A stretch of 64,000 nt of DNA, taken from Lutimaribacter pacificus (lineage in GTDB: Bacteria > Pseudomonadota > Alphaproteobacteria > Rhodobacterales > Rhodobacteraceae). Shown one piece after another: positions 46,684 through 56,293 of the stretch. Under the pieces are notes generated by a model, which was given only the letters and a program-made list of their open reading frames with translations, was not told the DNA's origin and did no database searches. Made by a program: the position numbers and the translations under genes. How positions within the stretch are numbered: the first letter of the stretch is position 1; every line of letters starts with the position of its first letter. Location of the stretch: the NCBI RefSeq assembly GCF_900142185.1, contig NZ_FQZZ01000001.1, forward strand, positions 496,001-560,000, in the 5' to 3' direction.

Positions 46684-47169
46684 ATGAAAACGATCCGAAA
46701 ATTCGCCACCCCCCTGACGATGGGGGCATTCCTGTTGTCGGCCGTGACCGGGGTGTTGATGTTCTTCCACCTCGATACCGGGCTGAACAAGGCCGCGCAT
46801 GAATGGCTGAGCTGGGCGATGGTGGTGGGTGTCGCGCTGCATATCGGCGTCAATTACCGTGCCTTTACCCTGTATCTGAAGCGGCCGCTTGCGGTGGGCA
46901 TCGTCGGCGTGTTCGCGGCGTTGCTGGCGGTGTCCTTCCTGCCGCTGGGCGGAACCGGCGGCAGCCCGATGGCCGCGATCATGCAGGGGTTGGGGCAGGC
47001 GCCGGTCGAGCGTGTCATCGCGTTGACGGGCGAGGATACGGGCGCGGGCCTGGCGCGGCTGGACGCGATCGGCATTGCGGCCGAACCCGGGCAGACCATC
47101 GCCGCGCTGGCCGGCGGCGACCGGGCGCAGCAGGCCGCGATCCTGTCGGCGATCCTTTCGGGTCAGTAA
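46684..47169 (+). CDS. DUF4405 membrane protein
   Basis: 161 residues from ATG 46684. Three membrane helices (about 8-28, 40-58, 68-90) with histidines (FFHLDTG, AHEWLSWAMVVGVALHIGVN) that suit haem b ligation, as in DUF4405/cytochrome b561-like proteins. A C-terminal soluble tail of about 55 residues (RVIALTGEDTGAGLARLDAI onward) may be periplasmic. No partner gene is adjacent. Function unknown; a small electron-transfer or haem-binding role is possible. Confidence 0.75.
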   Translation: MKTIRKFATPLTMGAFLLSAVTGVLMFFHLDTGLNKAAHEWLSWAMVVGVALHIGVNYRAFTLYLKRPLAVGIVGVFAALLAVSFLPLGGTGGSPMAAIMQGLGQAPVERVIALTGEDTGAGLARLDAIGIAAEPGQTIAALAGGDRAQQAAILSAILSGQ

Positions 47170-47170
47170 C

Positions 47171-47214
47171 AAAAGGCCCGCGTCTTGCAGAAACGCAAGG
47201 CGCGGGCCCGTTTT
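47171..47214. terminator. Bidirectional intrinsic terminator
   Basis: GGCCCGCG / CGCGGGCC with an inner CTTGC/GCAAG stem, flanked by AAAA and TTTT. It separates the DUF4405 gene (plus) from the convergent Tad-locus ATPase (minus). Confidence 0.9.
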
Positions 47215-47231
47215 CCGGCGAGCAGACCGGA

Positions 47232-48551
47232 TTATTTCACGATATGTTCATCCTTGACGAACATGTTGCCCCAGGCGCGGTCGATCAGATCCGGGGTCAT
47301 CTGGTAGGGGATGCCCTCGAAATTGCAGATCGAAATCATCTGGTCGATCAGAAAGATCGGCTGGTAGTTCGCATAGACATTGTTGATGGTCGGGTATTTC
47401 TTCTTGAGCAGGTGCACCAGCGCGGGCTCGTTCAGGGGAATCCCCTTTTTCTTGGCGACCATGGCAAAGATTTTCAGGAAGTTTTCCTGGTTCGGCCCGT
47501 CGATCTTGATCTTGTAGAAGATCCGGCGCAGCGCCGCCTGGTCGAAGATCTCGTTCGGGTGGAAGTTGGTGGAAAAGATCACCAGCGTGTCGAACGGCAC
47601 CTCGAACTTCTCGCCCGATTGCAGGGCGAGGATGTCCTTGTTCTCTTCCAGCGGGACGATCCAGCGGTTGACCAGGCTTTGCGGCGGTTCGGCCTGGCGG
47701 CCAAGGTCGTCGACGATGAAGATGCCGCCGGTGGATTTCAGCTGCAAGGGCGCCTGATAGGTGCGCGCGGTGGGGTTGTAGACAAGGTCCAGCATGTCGA
47801 GCGACAATTCGCCCCCGGTGATCACCGTGGGACGTTCGCATTTGACATAGCGGGTGTCATAGCTGCGGCGCACGCGCAGCGAATTGGGATCGTCCTCTTC
47901 GGTTTCGGCGGCGGAATGCACGATCGGGTCGTAGACGGTGATGACCTGACCGGCATATTCTATGGCGCGGGGCACAAAGATCTTGTCGCCCATCGCGTCG
48001 CGGATGCCGTTGGAAATACTGGATTTACCGTTGCCCGGGGGGCCATACATCAGGATCGAGCGTCCGGCACTGACCGCAGGGCCGAGATTGTCGAGCAGGC
48101 TGTCGGGCAGCACCAGGTGGCCCATCGCGTCGGTCAGTTGCTTGCGCGTGATCTGGATGTTGCGGATCGACTGGCGCTTGACCTGTTCGCGGTAGACATC
48201 CAGCGGCACCGGCATCGGCCCGAAATATTCCGACTGGCTGAGCGCGTCGAGCGTGCGCGCCTTGCCGGCATCGGTCAGCTGGAACGCCATCTCGTTTCCG
48301 GCGGCATTGGCGTTCAGCGTGCCCGTCGCCTCAAGCAGGTTCTGGCCGCGGGCGATGTCGATCAGTTCCTGCGTCACCGCGCGGGGCAGGCAGATGGCGC
48401 GCGCCACGTCGCCGACCATGTCCAGGTTCTTGCGGAACATGGTTTTCAACAGGATGTCGCGCATCATCACGGTGGACAGCTGCATTTCCTCGATCCGCTT
48501 GGGGACGGGCGGCGGCTGCACGCCGGAGGCGGGGGGCACTTGCATGTTCAT
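47232..48551 (-). CDS. AAA+ ATPase at the end of the Tad locus
   Basis: 439 residues. Walker A is GPPGNGKSS (near 170), Walker B IFIVDDLG (near 276) and FSTNFHPNEIFDQAALRR is a sensor/Arg-finger-like segment. An N-terminal helical part (QLSTVMMRDILLKTMFRKN) precedes the ATPase. It is not a secretion ATPase of the CpaF type and lacks MoxR landmarks I could verify. It is minus-strand like the Tad genes, 121 bp after cpaA, so a role in pilus assembly or regulation is inferred from position. Start ATG 48551. Confidence 0.8.
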   Translation of the reverse strand: MNMQVPPASGVQPPPVPKRIEEMQLSTVMMRDILLKTMFRKNLDMVGDVARAICLPRAVTQELIDIARGQNLLEATGTLNANAAGNEMAFQLTDAGKARTLDALSQSEYFGPMPVPLDVYREQVKRQSIRNIQITRKQLTDAMGHLVLPDSLLDNLGPAVSAGRSILMYGPPGNGKSSISNGIRDAMGDKIFVPRAIEYAGQVITVYDPIVHSAAETEEDDPNSLRVRRSYDTRYVKCERPTVITGGELSLDMLDLVYNPTARTYQAPLQLKSTGGIFIVDDLGRQAEPPQSLVNRWIVPLEENKDILALQSGEKFEVPFDTLVIFSTNFHPNEIFDQAALRRIFYKIKIDGPNQENFLKIFAMVAKKKGIPLNEPALVHLLKKKYPTINNVYANYQPIFLIDQMISICNFEGIPYQMTPDLIDRAWGNMFVKDEHIVK

Positions 48552-48672
48552 GGGGCGGTGTCCTGCTCACTCCTGTCGGCGCCGCGGAGGGGCGCCGGTG
48601 TTGGGTTTGCGGAAAACGATGCCCGGTCAAGATGGCGAAAAGATGGAAAAACCTGTGCGCCTTGTTGGCCGT

Positions 48673-49197
48673 TCAGGCCGCCCCGAGCGCGAGATAGATC
48701 AGCAGCGTGCCCGACAGCGACAGCCCCATCGGGAATTTCCAGCCCGCCGACCAGCTTGCCCAGTCGGGCGCAAGGCGGCGCAGGCCGCTGTGCTTGGCCG
48801 CGCGGTGGGTGACGAAGGCGGCAAGCAGGTTGGCCATGAAGATGACGATCAGCACCTGCAGGTCGGCAGCCCAGAGATAGGGGCCGGCGGCGGCCACGAA
48901 CTTGGCATCGCCCGCCCCGGCAAGGCCGGCGGCATTCACCACGATGCCCGCCGCCAGCAGGATCGGCATATGCGTCAGCTGCCAGCCATAGTCGGACAGC
49001 GGCATCAGGAACGGCCCGGCCACCACGAAGAGGCCGAACAGCGTATAGACCGCGACGTTGCGGATGCGCATGGCGCGCAGGTCGGTATAGGCGACCCAGG
49101 CACAGACCGGGGCCGCCAGGAGCAGAAGAACCAGCGCGGCGATATCGGGGATGGCCATCCCGCGCGACAGCGCGGCGATCAGGGCGCCCAGATCCAT
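48673..49197 (-). CDS. cpaA: Prepilin peptidase CpaA
   Basis: 174 residues, A24 aspartic peptidase of the short CpaA type without the methylase domain. Catalytic aspartates are Asp39 (YTDLRAMRIRN) and Asp97 (GAGDAKF), with about six membrane helices. It processes Flp prepilins at the inner membrane. ATG 49197 starts 6 bp after the upstream gene; a second in-frame ATG (49158) is possible. In other Tad loci this gene usually sits next to flp; here it is near the far end. Confidence 0.88.
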   Translation of the reverse strand: MDLGALIAALSRGMAIPDIAALVLLLLAAPVCAWVAYTDLRAMRIRNVAVYTLFGLFVVAGPFLMPLSDYGWQLTHMPILLAAGIVVNAAGLAGAGDAKFVAAAGPYLWAADLQVLIVIFMANLLAAFVTHRAAKHSGLRRLAPDWASWSAGWKFPMGLSLSGTLLIYLALGAA

Positions 49198-49203
49198 CCG
49201 GGA

Positions 49204-50055
49204 TCAGCCGTCTTCCAGCGCCCGGAGCGAGCGCACCGCCGCCTCGAAATGCTGCGGGTGGGTTTCGACCGCCTCGCGCAGCAGCGTCTTGCCGGTGGCG
49301 ACGTCGCCCTGCTTGACCGCGCTCAGCCCCAGCGTGTGCAGCAGTTGCGCGCGCTCGACCTGGTCCATCGGCACGACGGGCAGGGTGTATTTGCGCTGCG
49401 CGCCACGGGCCAGGACCATGTTGTTCTTGGCGGTGAAAAGCGTGCTGTCATGCTCCAGCGCCTCGCCGAACAGGCGCTCGGCCTCGTCATACTCGCCGCG
49501 CGTCAGCTTGGAATAGCCCCAGTTGTTCAGCACGCCGCCCGGGCGCGTCGTCAGGCCCACGGCGATTTCGTAGAAACTGTCGGCCTTCTTCCACTCCTTG
49601 TTGCTGTCGGCGATCATCGCCTCGAGCCGGTAGCGTTTGAAGGTCTCGTAGGTGGGCGGCACCTTGTCGAGCGTTTCCTCGGCCTCTTTCCACTGGCCGG
49701 CGCGGATATAGGCATCGGCCAGGTCGATCTCGTCATCCTGGGTGGAATCGGCATGCTTGTTTACCTTTTCCCACGCGGTGACCGCTTCGGTGTTGCGCCG
49801 GGCCCGCACCAGCGAGCTGGCAAGCCCGCGCTGCAGGTCGATGCGTTCGGGCTTGTCGCGCGTCGCGCGGGCGAAATAGGACACCGCCTCGTTGGGGTCG
49901 GCCACGGTCAGCATGATGTCGCTGAGGTTGCTTTCGTCGATGACGTCCACATCCTGAAAGGCGCGATCGACCTTGTCCTTGTCGATGCGCTGTTCGCAGG
50001 CGGACAGGCCGAACGCCCCGGCGACGCACAGGGAAATAAGGATAGGGTGGCGCAT
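49204..50055 (-). CDS. TPR lipoprotein of the Tad locus
   Basis: 283 residues. Signal with lipobox LSAC, then tetratricopeptide-like repeats across about 45-280, e.g. AVSYFARATRDKPERIDLQR, LLHTLGLSAVKQGDVATGKT and LLREAVETHPQHFEAAVRSL. It is probably an outer-membrane or periplasmic Tad accessory, a second TadD-like protein. ATG 50055 lies 30 bp after tadD. Confidence 0.82.
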   Translation of the reverse strand: MRHPILISLCVAGAFGLSACEQRIDKDKVDRAFQDVDVIDESNLSDIMLTVADPNEAVSYFARATRDKPERIDLQRGLASSLVRARRNTEAVTAWEKVNKHADSTQDDEIDLADAYIRAGQWKEAEETLDKVPPTYETFKRYRLEAMIADSNKEWKKADSFYEIAVGLTTRPGGVLNNWGYSKLTRGEYDEAERLFGEALEHDSTLFTAKNNMVLARGAQRKYTLPVVPMDQVERAQLLHTLGLSAVKQGDVATGKTLLREAVETHPQHFEAAVRSLRALEDG

Positions 50056-50084
50056 GTTTTGCGTCCTTGTACTGCTCTTGCCTC

Positions 50085-50648
50085 TTACGGCACGCGGCGG
50101 ATCACGTAATCGCTGCTCCCGCGGCGCACCAGTTTGTAATCTTGTTCTTTTTCGTCACCATAGTCCTGTTTTTCGTTTTTTGCTATGGCCAAGCGTAAAT
50201 TATCGCGGATTGAGTCACTTTCGCCATTGTCCAGCGCATAGGCCCGGCGCAGGACCTGTTCCGCCTCGGCGGTTTTGCCCTGTTCCATCAGCACGACGCC
50301 CAGGTTGTTCCAGGTTTCCGGGATCGCCTTGTCGGTTTCGATGGCCCGGCGCAGCAGCGTTTCGGCCTGTCCCAGCCGGCCCAGCCCCAGATTGGCGGTG
50401 CCCATGCCCGACAGCACGTCGACATCGCGCGTGCCCCGTTCCAGCGCGGCGCGGCTGTATGCTTCGAGCGCGAGTTCGTATTCGCCCGCCTGCATCAGGC
50501 GGTGGCCGACCAGCAGCCCGTCCACAGCCACGGCCCCCGGTCTGGCACCGGGGGCATAGGGGCCGCGCTGCGCGCCAAGGCCGCCCGTCGAACAGGCGGC
50601 CAGGGCAAGGGTTGCGGTCAGGGCGATCCCCAGGCGGATCGGTGTCAT
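50085..50648 (-). CDS. tadD: TPR lipoprotein TadD
   Basis: 187 residues. Signal with lipobox LALAAC, then TPR repeats (LMQAGEYELALEAYSRAALE, AIPETWNNLGVVLMEQGKTA). TadD is a pilotin-like lipoprotein of the Tad outer-membrane complex. Its 3' end is more AT-rich and encodes a charged tail (EKQDYGDEKEQDYK). Confidence 0.85.
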   Translation of the reverse strand: MTPIRLGIALTATLALAACSTGGLGAQRGPYAPGARPGAVAVDGLLVGHRLMQAGEYELALEAYSRAALERGTRDVDVLSGMGTANLGLGRLGQAETLLRRAIETDKAIPETWNNLGVVLMEQGKTAEAEQVLRRAYALDNGESDSIRDNLRLAIAKNEKQDYGDEKEQDYKLVRRGSSDYVIRRVP

Positions 50649-50670
50649 TCAGTTGCCTGTTCTGTCCGTG

Positions 50671-51642
50671 TTACGGGCCCGCGGCGCCCAGCTGCGTGAT
50701 CCCGTGGGCCGAGGGCCCGACAAGGATGATCAGAAGGGGTGGCACGGTGAACATCATTGTGACAAGTGTCATCTTGGTAGGCAACTTGTTTGCCTTTTCC
50801 TCGGCACGCATCACGCGCTTGTCCCGCATTTCGCCGGCATAGACGCGCAGCGCATCGGCGATCGGGGTGCCGAACGAGGTCGACTGGATCAGCACGGTCA
50901 CGAAGCTGGATACGTCCATCACGCCACAGCGTTCGCCCATGTCGCGCAGCACGGTGGACTTGTCCTTGCCGGCCTTGACTTCAAAGCTGACCATCTCGAA
51001 CTCGTCGGCGAGCGCGGGGAAGGAGGGGCGGATTTCCTTTGCAACGCGGATGATCGCCTGGTCGAGCGACTGGCCCGCCTCGATGCAGACCAGCATCATG
51101 TCGAGCGCGTCGGGAAACCCGTCCTGGATCTGCCCCTGGCGCTCCTGCTGGCGTTTGGAGACCCAGTATTTCGGTGCCATGTATCCCACGATGCCGGGGC
51201 CGAGAATATAGGTCAGGGTCTGCTGGGTTGTGGCGTTGTCGGAGTTGCCCATGAACATCAGGTAATAGATCACGCCGAGCACGATGCCACCGATCCCCAG
51301 CGCGAATTGCGCGAAGTGATAATAGCGGACCGAGTTGCGCGTGCGATAGCCCGCCTGCATCAGCTTCTGGCGGACGGCGGAATATTCCTCTTCGTTCTTG
51401 GGTTCGAGGAAATCCTTGTATTTCTCAAGCTTGTCCTTGGAATTGTTGGTGCGCAGGCGCTTGCCCGGCGTCACCACGACGCCGCGTTCGTTTTCCTCGC
51501 GCAGCTTTTCCAGCGGGTCCTTCTGCTGTTTGAGCAGGATCGGCAGGGTGGCCAGGATCATCATGACGCCAAGCCCGCCCACCACGATCAGCGGGCCGAA
51601 TTCGCCCAGGTTGCCGGTCAGGAGATCGTTGAGTTGTTGCAT
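50671..51642 (-). CDS. tadC: Tad inner-membrane platform protein TadC
   Basis: 323 residues, GspF/T2SSF domain. An N-terminal helix (LIVVGGLGVMMILATLPILL), then YYLMFMGNSD, the cytoplasmic domain with GFPDALDMMLVCIEAGQSLD (family signature) and C-terminal helices. TadB and TadC form the inner-membrane platform for the CpaF motor. It starts 15 bp after tadB. Confidence 0.9.
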   Translation of the reverse strand: MQQLNDLLTGNLGEFGPLIVVGGLGVMMILATLPILLKQQKDPLEKLREENERGVVVTPGKRLRTNNSKDKLEKYKDFLEPKNEEEYSAVRQKLMQAGYRTRNSVRYYHFAQFALGIGGIVLGVIYYLMFMGNSDNATTQQTLTYILGPGIVGYMAPKYWVSKRQQERQGQIQDGFPDALDMMLVCIEAGQSLDQAIIRVAKEIRPSFPALADEFEMVSFEVKAGKDKSTVLRDMGERCGVMDVSSFVTVLIQSTSFGTPIADALRVYAGEMRDKRVMRAEEKANKLPTKMTLVTMMFTVPPLLIILVGPSAHGITQLGAAGP

Positions 51643-51657
51643 GGATTGTCTCCCGTG

Positions 51658-52626
51658 TCAGACCTTGATGTTCACCAGCATCCTCATCACCACAAGGTTG
51701 ACGAGAAGGAAGCCGCCGACGACGAAACAGGCGGGGATGAACCAGGGGTGGTCGATGACCTCGTCATAGTAATGCGGGTCAAGCAGGTTGATCGCGATCA
51801 GCGCGGCGATCGGGAAGCCGGAAAGGAACTTGCCCGACCACTGGGCCTCGGCGGTGATTGCCTTGACGCGACGGAACAGGCGGAAACGGGCGCGGATCAC
51901 GCGGGCCAGGCCGGCCAGAATCTCGGCCAGGTTGCCGCCCGATTGTTGCTGGATGGTCACGGCGACGGCGAGAAAGCGCAAATCCTGCATGTCCAGCCGC
52001 TCGGCCAGGTCCTTGAGCGCTTCGCCGATATCGCGGCCATAGGCGCTTTCGTCGGCGATGATGCCGAATTCTGTCGCCAGCGGATCGGGGATCTCTTTCG
52101 AGACGATCTGGATCGCGGACGAGAACGGGTGCCCCACGCGCAGCGAGCGCACCATGAGTTCGACCGCGTCGGGCAATTGTTCCTCGATCATGCTCAGGCG
52201 TTTCTTGGCCTTGTGGTTCACCCACATGAAAACCGCGCCGACGCCCATGCCCACGGACACGATGGCCCGCACCGGGGTGCTGGTTTCGGTGCCGACGGTC
52301 AGCCCGAGAAAGGCGATGACCGACAGGCCGACCATGATCATGATAAGCTGCCTTGGCGAAAACGCGATCGCGCCCTTCTGCGCGCGGTCGGCCAGCATCG
52401 CGTAAAGCGGGATACCGCGCGAGTTCATGTGCTGGCGCATTTCCTTGCGCAGCGTCGCCATCACCTCTTCGCGGCGGTTGCCCTGTTCGAGCATTTCCAG
52501 ACGGCGGTTCACACGGCTGTTGAGGCTGATCGACCGTCCGAAGACGGTCAGGTACAGGCCCTCGACAAGCACCAGGACACCTATGAAGATCAGGCCATAG
52601 ATGATCGGCTCGATACTGATGGACAT
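51658..52626 (-). CDS. tadB: Tad inner-membrane platform protein TadB
   Basis: 322 residues from ATG 52626 (MSISIEPIIYGLIFIGVL), with CGGAG upstream; an upstream in-frame ATG (52683) would overlap cpaF. T2SSF domain with LPDAVELMVRSLRVGHPFSS (family signature), and helices at both ends. Five bases separate it from the cpaF stop. Confidence 0.9.
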   Translation of the reverse strand: MSISIEPIIYGLIFIGVLVLVEGLYLTVFGRSISLNSRVNRRLEMLEQGNRREEVMATLRKEMRQHMNSRGIPLYAMLADRAQKGAIAFSPRQLIMIMVGLSVIAFLGLTVGTETSTPVRAIVSVGMGVGAVFMWVNHKAKKRLSMIEEQLPDAVELMVRSLRVGHPFSSAIQIVSKEIPDPLATEFGIIADESAYGRDIGEALKDLAERLDMQDLRFLAVAVTIQQQSGGNLAEILAGLARVIRARFRLFRRVKAITAEAQWSGKFLSGFPIAALIAINLLDPHYYDEVIDHPWFIPACFVVGGFLLVNLVVMRMLVNIKV

Positions 52627-52631
52627 GCTGG

Positions 52632-54104
<1,473 letters not shown>

Positions 54105-54124
54105 GCGTCAGATCCTCGGGTCGG

Positions 54125-55390
54125 TCAGGCGGCTGCCTCGGTTTCGCTCTGGCCCAGCTCGTGCAGGCTCTGGGCCAGTTTGGCGATTTCCTTGCGCAGC
54201 ACGTTCTTGGGGGCGCTCAGTGCAAGCGGCTGGCCGTGGTCGGCGCCTTGGGTCACCTGCCGGCCGCCATCGGGCATCAGCAGTTCGATCGAGATGCCAA
54301 GGCTTTCGGCCATGCGCTTGACGCGGCTCTTGCCGTTCAGGTCGGTGAATTTCGGCGAGCGGTTCAGGACGAAGCGCAGCTTTTCGAAGGGCATGTCCTC
54401 GGATTGCAGCAGCCGCTTGAAGCGCAGCGTGTTCTGGGCCGAGCGCATGTCGAGCTCGATCATGGCCAGATAGATATGCGCCATGCTCAGCACCGTTTCG
54501 CTCCACTGGACCAGCGTGTGCGGCATGTCGATCAGCACGTAGTCGTAATGATGCGACGCCTGTTCGATGATGCGGCGGATATCGTCCGAGGTCAGCAGGT
54601 CGAGCGGGATCATCTCGGAGGGTGAGGTAAGCACCTGCAGGCTGTCCTCGTAGCCGACCATCGCCGAGTTGAAGCTTTCGCCATCCATCGACTCGGTGTC
54701 GGACAGAAGCTCGAACACCGCCTCGCGGCGGGGCAGGTCCAGGTAGGTCGCGGCAGAGCCGTATTGCAGGTCGAAATCGAGCAGGCAGACCTTGGGCGGG
54801 GTTTCGCCCTTCTTGGCGACCTGCGTCAGTTCCCACGCCAGGTTGACGGCCATGGTGGTGGCGCCGCAGCCGCCGGCCAGCCCGTGCACGGCCATCACCA
54901 CGCCCTCGCGCGAGGACCCCGAGAAACGGGTCGTGCGCGGCTCGGCTGTTTCTTCGGCATATCCCTCATAGGAGTCGGGCGCGGGCGCGCGCAGACGGTC
55001 GATCGCCGCCTGAAGCTCAAGTTCGGGCAGCGGGTAGGGCACGAATTCGTCCGCGCCCTGGCGCAGCAGCTGGTGCAGGGCGGCGGGGCTGACATCCTCG
55101 GCGATCAGGATCACCTTGACGTCGTTCGCCTTGGCGCGCGTGATGATCTCGCCCAGCATGACGAGGTTTTCCTCGTCCTCGGCATCGACGGCCAGCGCCA
55201 CGAATTCCAGGTTTTCGGCCTCGGGCTGACCGAAAAAGGCAAGTGCTTCGGCAAATCCCAGATCGCCCCAGGTTTCGCCCATGGCGGTTTCCATGTCCTC
55301 GATAAGAAGGTCGAAATTCTGGACGTCCCTGCTGATCGTGCAGGCCAGGATCGGGTTCGATTCCGGCTGAAGTTGCGCGTTACTCGTCAT
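54125..55390 (-). CDS. cpaE: Tad localisation ATPase CpaE (TadZ)
   Basis: 421 residues from ATG 55390; an in-frame GTG (55399) adds three. An N-terminal receiver-like (ARD) domain (about 10-130) is followed by a ParA/MinD-type ATPase with GLAGGCGATTMAVNLAWEL (deviant Walker A) and LLDFDLQYGSAATYLDL, then YVLIDMPHTLVQWSETVLS. CpaE places the Tad complex at the pole. It starts a second block after the terminator at 55569. Confidence 0.92.
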   Translation of the reverse strand: MTSNAQLQPESNPILACTISRDVQNFDLLIEDMETAMGETWGDLGFAEALAFFGQPEAENLEFVALAVDAEDEENLVMLGEIITRAKANDVKVILIAEDVSPAALHQLLRQGADEFVPYPLPELELQAAIDRLRAPAPDSYEGYAEETAEPRTTRFSGSSREGVVMAVHGLAGGCGATTMAVNLAWELTQVAKKGETPPKVCLLDFDLQYGSAATYLDLPRREAVFELLSDTESMDGESFNSAMVGYEDSLQVLTSPSEMIPLDLLTSDDIRRIIEQASHHYDYVLIDMPHTLVQWSETVLSMAHIYLAMIELDMRSAQNTLRFKRLLQSEDMPFEKLRFVLNRSPKFTDLNGKSRVKRMAESLGISIELLMPDGGRQVTQGADHGQPLALSAPKNVLRKEIAKLAQSLHELGQSETEAAA

Positions 55391-55548
55391 TTGCCTCACA
55401 TCCTTATTGTCGGGTCCAGTTGAGGCGCAGCCGAAAAAGACCGACTCCCCAGGTGTCCCGTGCCCGAGTCGTCGGGGCCGCTTATCTCTCAGCAGGCAAG
55501 ATGCGAGCGAATATGGGCGACATTACGGCCAAAAGATCGAAATTGTGC

Positions 55549-55567
55549 GTTATCTTTTGACGATAAC
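55549..55567. promoter_or_regulatory. GTTATC...GATAAC inverted repeat upstream of cpaE
   Basis: Six-bp half-sites with a 7-bp spacer in an AT-richer stretch, about 160 bp upstream of the cpaE start and next to the OmpA terminator. It could be an operator for the cpaE block. Confidence 0.3.
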
Positions 55568-55568
55568 A

Positions 55569-55596
55569 AAAGGCGGGCTGAATTGTTCAGCCCGCC
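55569..55596 (-). terminator. Intrinsic terminator after the OmpA-like gene (minus strand)
   Basis: GGCGGGCTGAA / TTCAGCCCGCC, an 11-bp perfect stem with a TTG loop; on the minus strand TTTTGTT follows. It lies 26 bp after the OmpA stop and divides the Tad genes into two transcription blocks. Confidence 0.85.
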
Positions 55597-55621
55597 GCGC
55601 AGTTTGTTGTTTTGTTTATGG

Positions 55622-56278
55622 TTATTGATCGGTGGCCAGGTCGGAGCCCTGGATGCCGGACAACCCGGTGCGGGCGGTCGCGCTCTGCACGTATTCGCGG
55701 TAGATGATTTCGGCGTATTTGCCGTCCATCACCGTCGGATGGCGCCCGATAAAGCCCGAAACCTCGGTCACGGTCCGGCGGTTGCGGCGCTCGCGGCCCT
55801 CGGTCACGACCAGCGGCTGCGTCTCGCCATAGCTGACCACCGCCTCAAGCCGGCTGCGGCTGATCCCGAGCGTGGAAAGGTACTGTACCACCGCCTGCGC
55901 GCGGCGCATCCCGAGACGCTTGTTATAGGCGTTCGATCCCACCTTGTCGGTATGGCCGTAGACGCGGAACCGCACCTCGGGGAACTGGCGGATCCAGTCG
56001 GCCTGGCGGCGCAGGATCGCGCGGGCGTTTTCATCCAGCGCGGTCGAGTTGAACTCGAAATTCACCATCGACGGCACTTCGCGGGCGAAGCGTTGCGAAA
56101 GGCTGACGATATAGCTTTTCTCGCCGTTCTGGATCTGGATGTTGTTCATCGTCGCGTTGCCGAAATCGGCATCGTTATGCAGGATGCCCGCCTCGCGCCA
56201 GAAGCTCGAATTCTGCACGGTGCTCTCGCTGCAGGCGGTGAGGGCCACAAGGCCGGTAAGTGCGAGGTATCTGTACAT
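55622..56278 (-). CDS. OmpA-family lipoprotein of the Tad locus
   Basis: 218 residues. Signal with lipobox LTAC, then an OmpA C-terminal domain (about 70-165) with MVNFEFNSTALDENARAILR and GHTDKVGSNAYNKRLGMRRA. Such proteins sit beside cpaC/rcpA in Tad loci and probably tie the secretin to peptidoglycan. ATG 56278 lies 15 bp after cpaC. Confidence 0.85.
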   Translation of the reverse strand: MYRYLALTGLVALTACSESTVQNSSFWREAGILHNDADFGNATMNNIQIQNGEKSYIVSLSQRFAREVPSMVNFEFNSTALDENARAILRRQADWIRQFPEVRFRVYGHTDKVGSNAYNKRLGMRRAQAVVQYLSTLGISRSRLEAVVSYGETQPLVVTEGRERRNRRTVTEVSGFIGRHPTVMDGKYAEIIYREYVQSATARTGLSGIQGSDLATDQ

Positions 56279-56293
56279 CTGCCTTGTCCCCTC

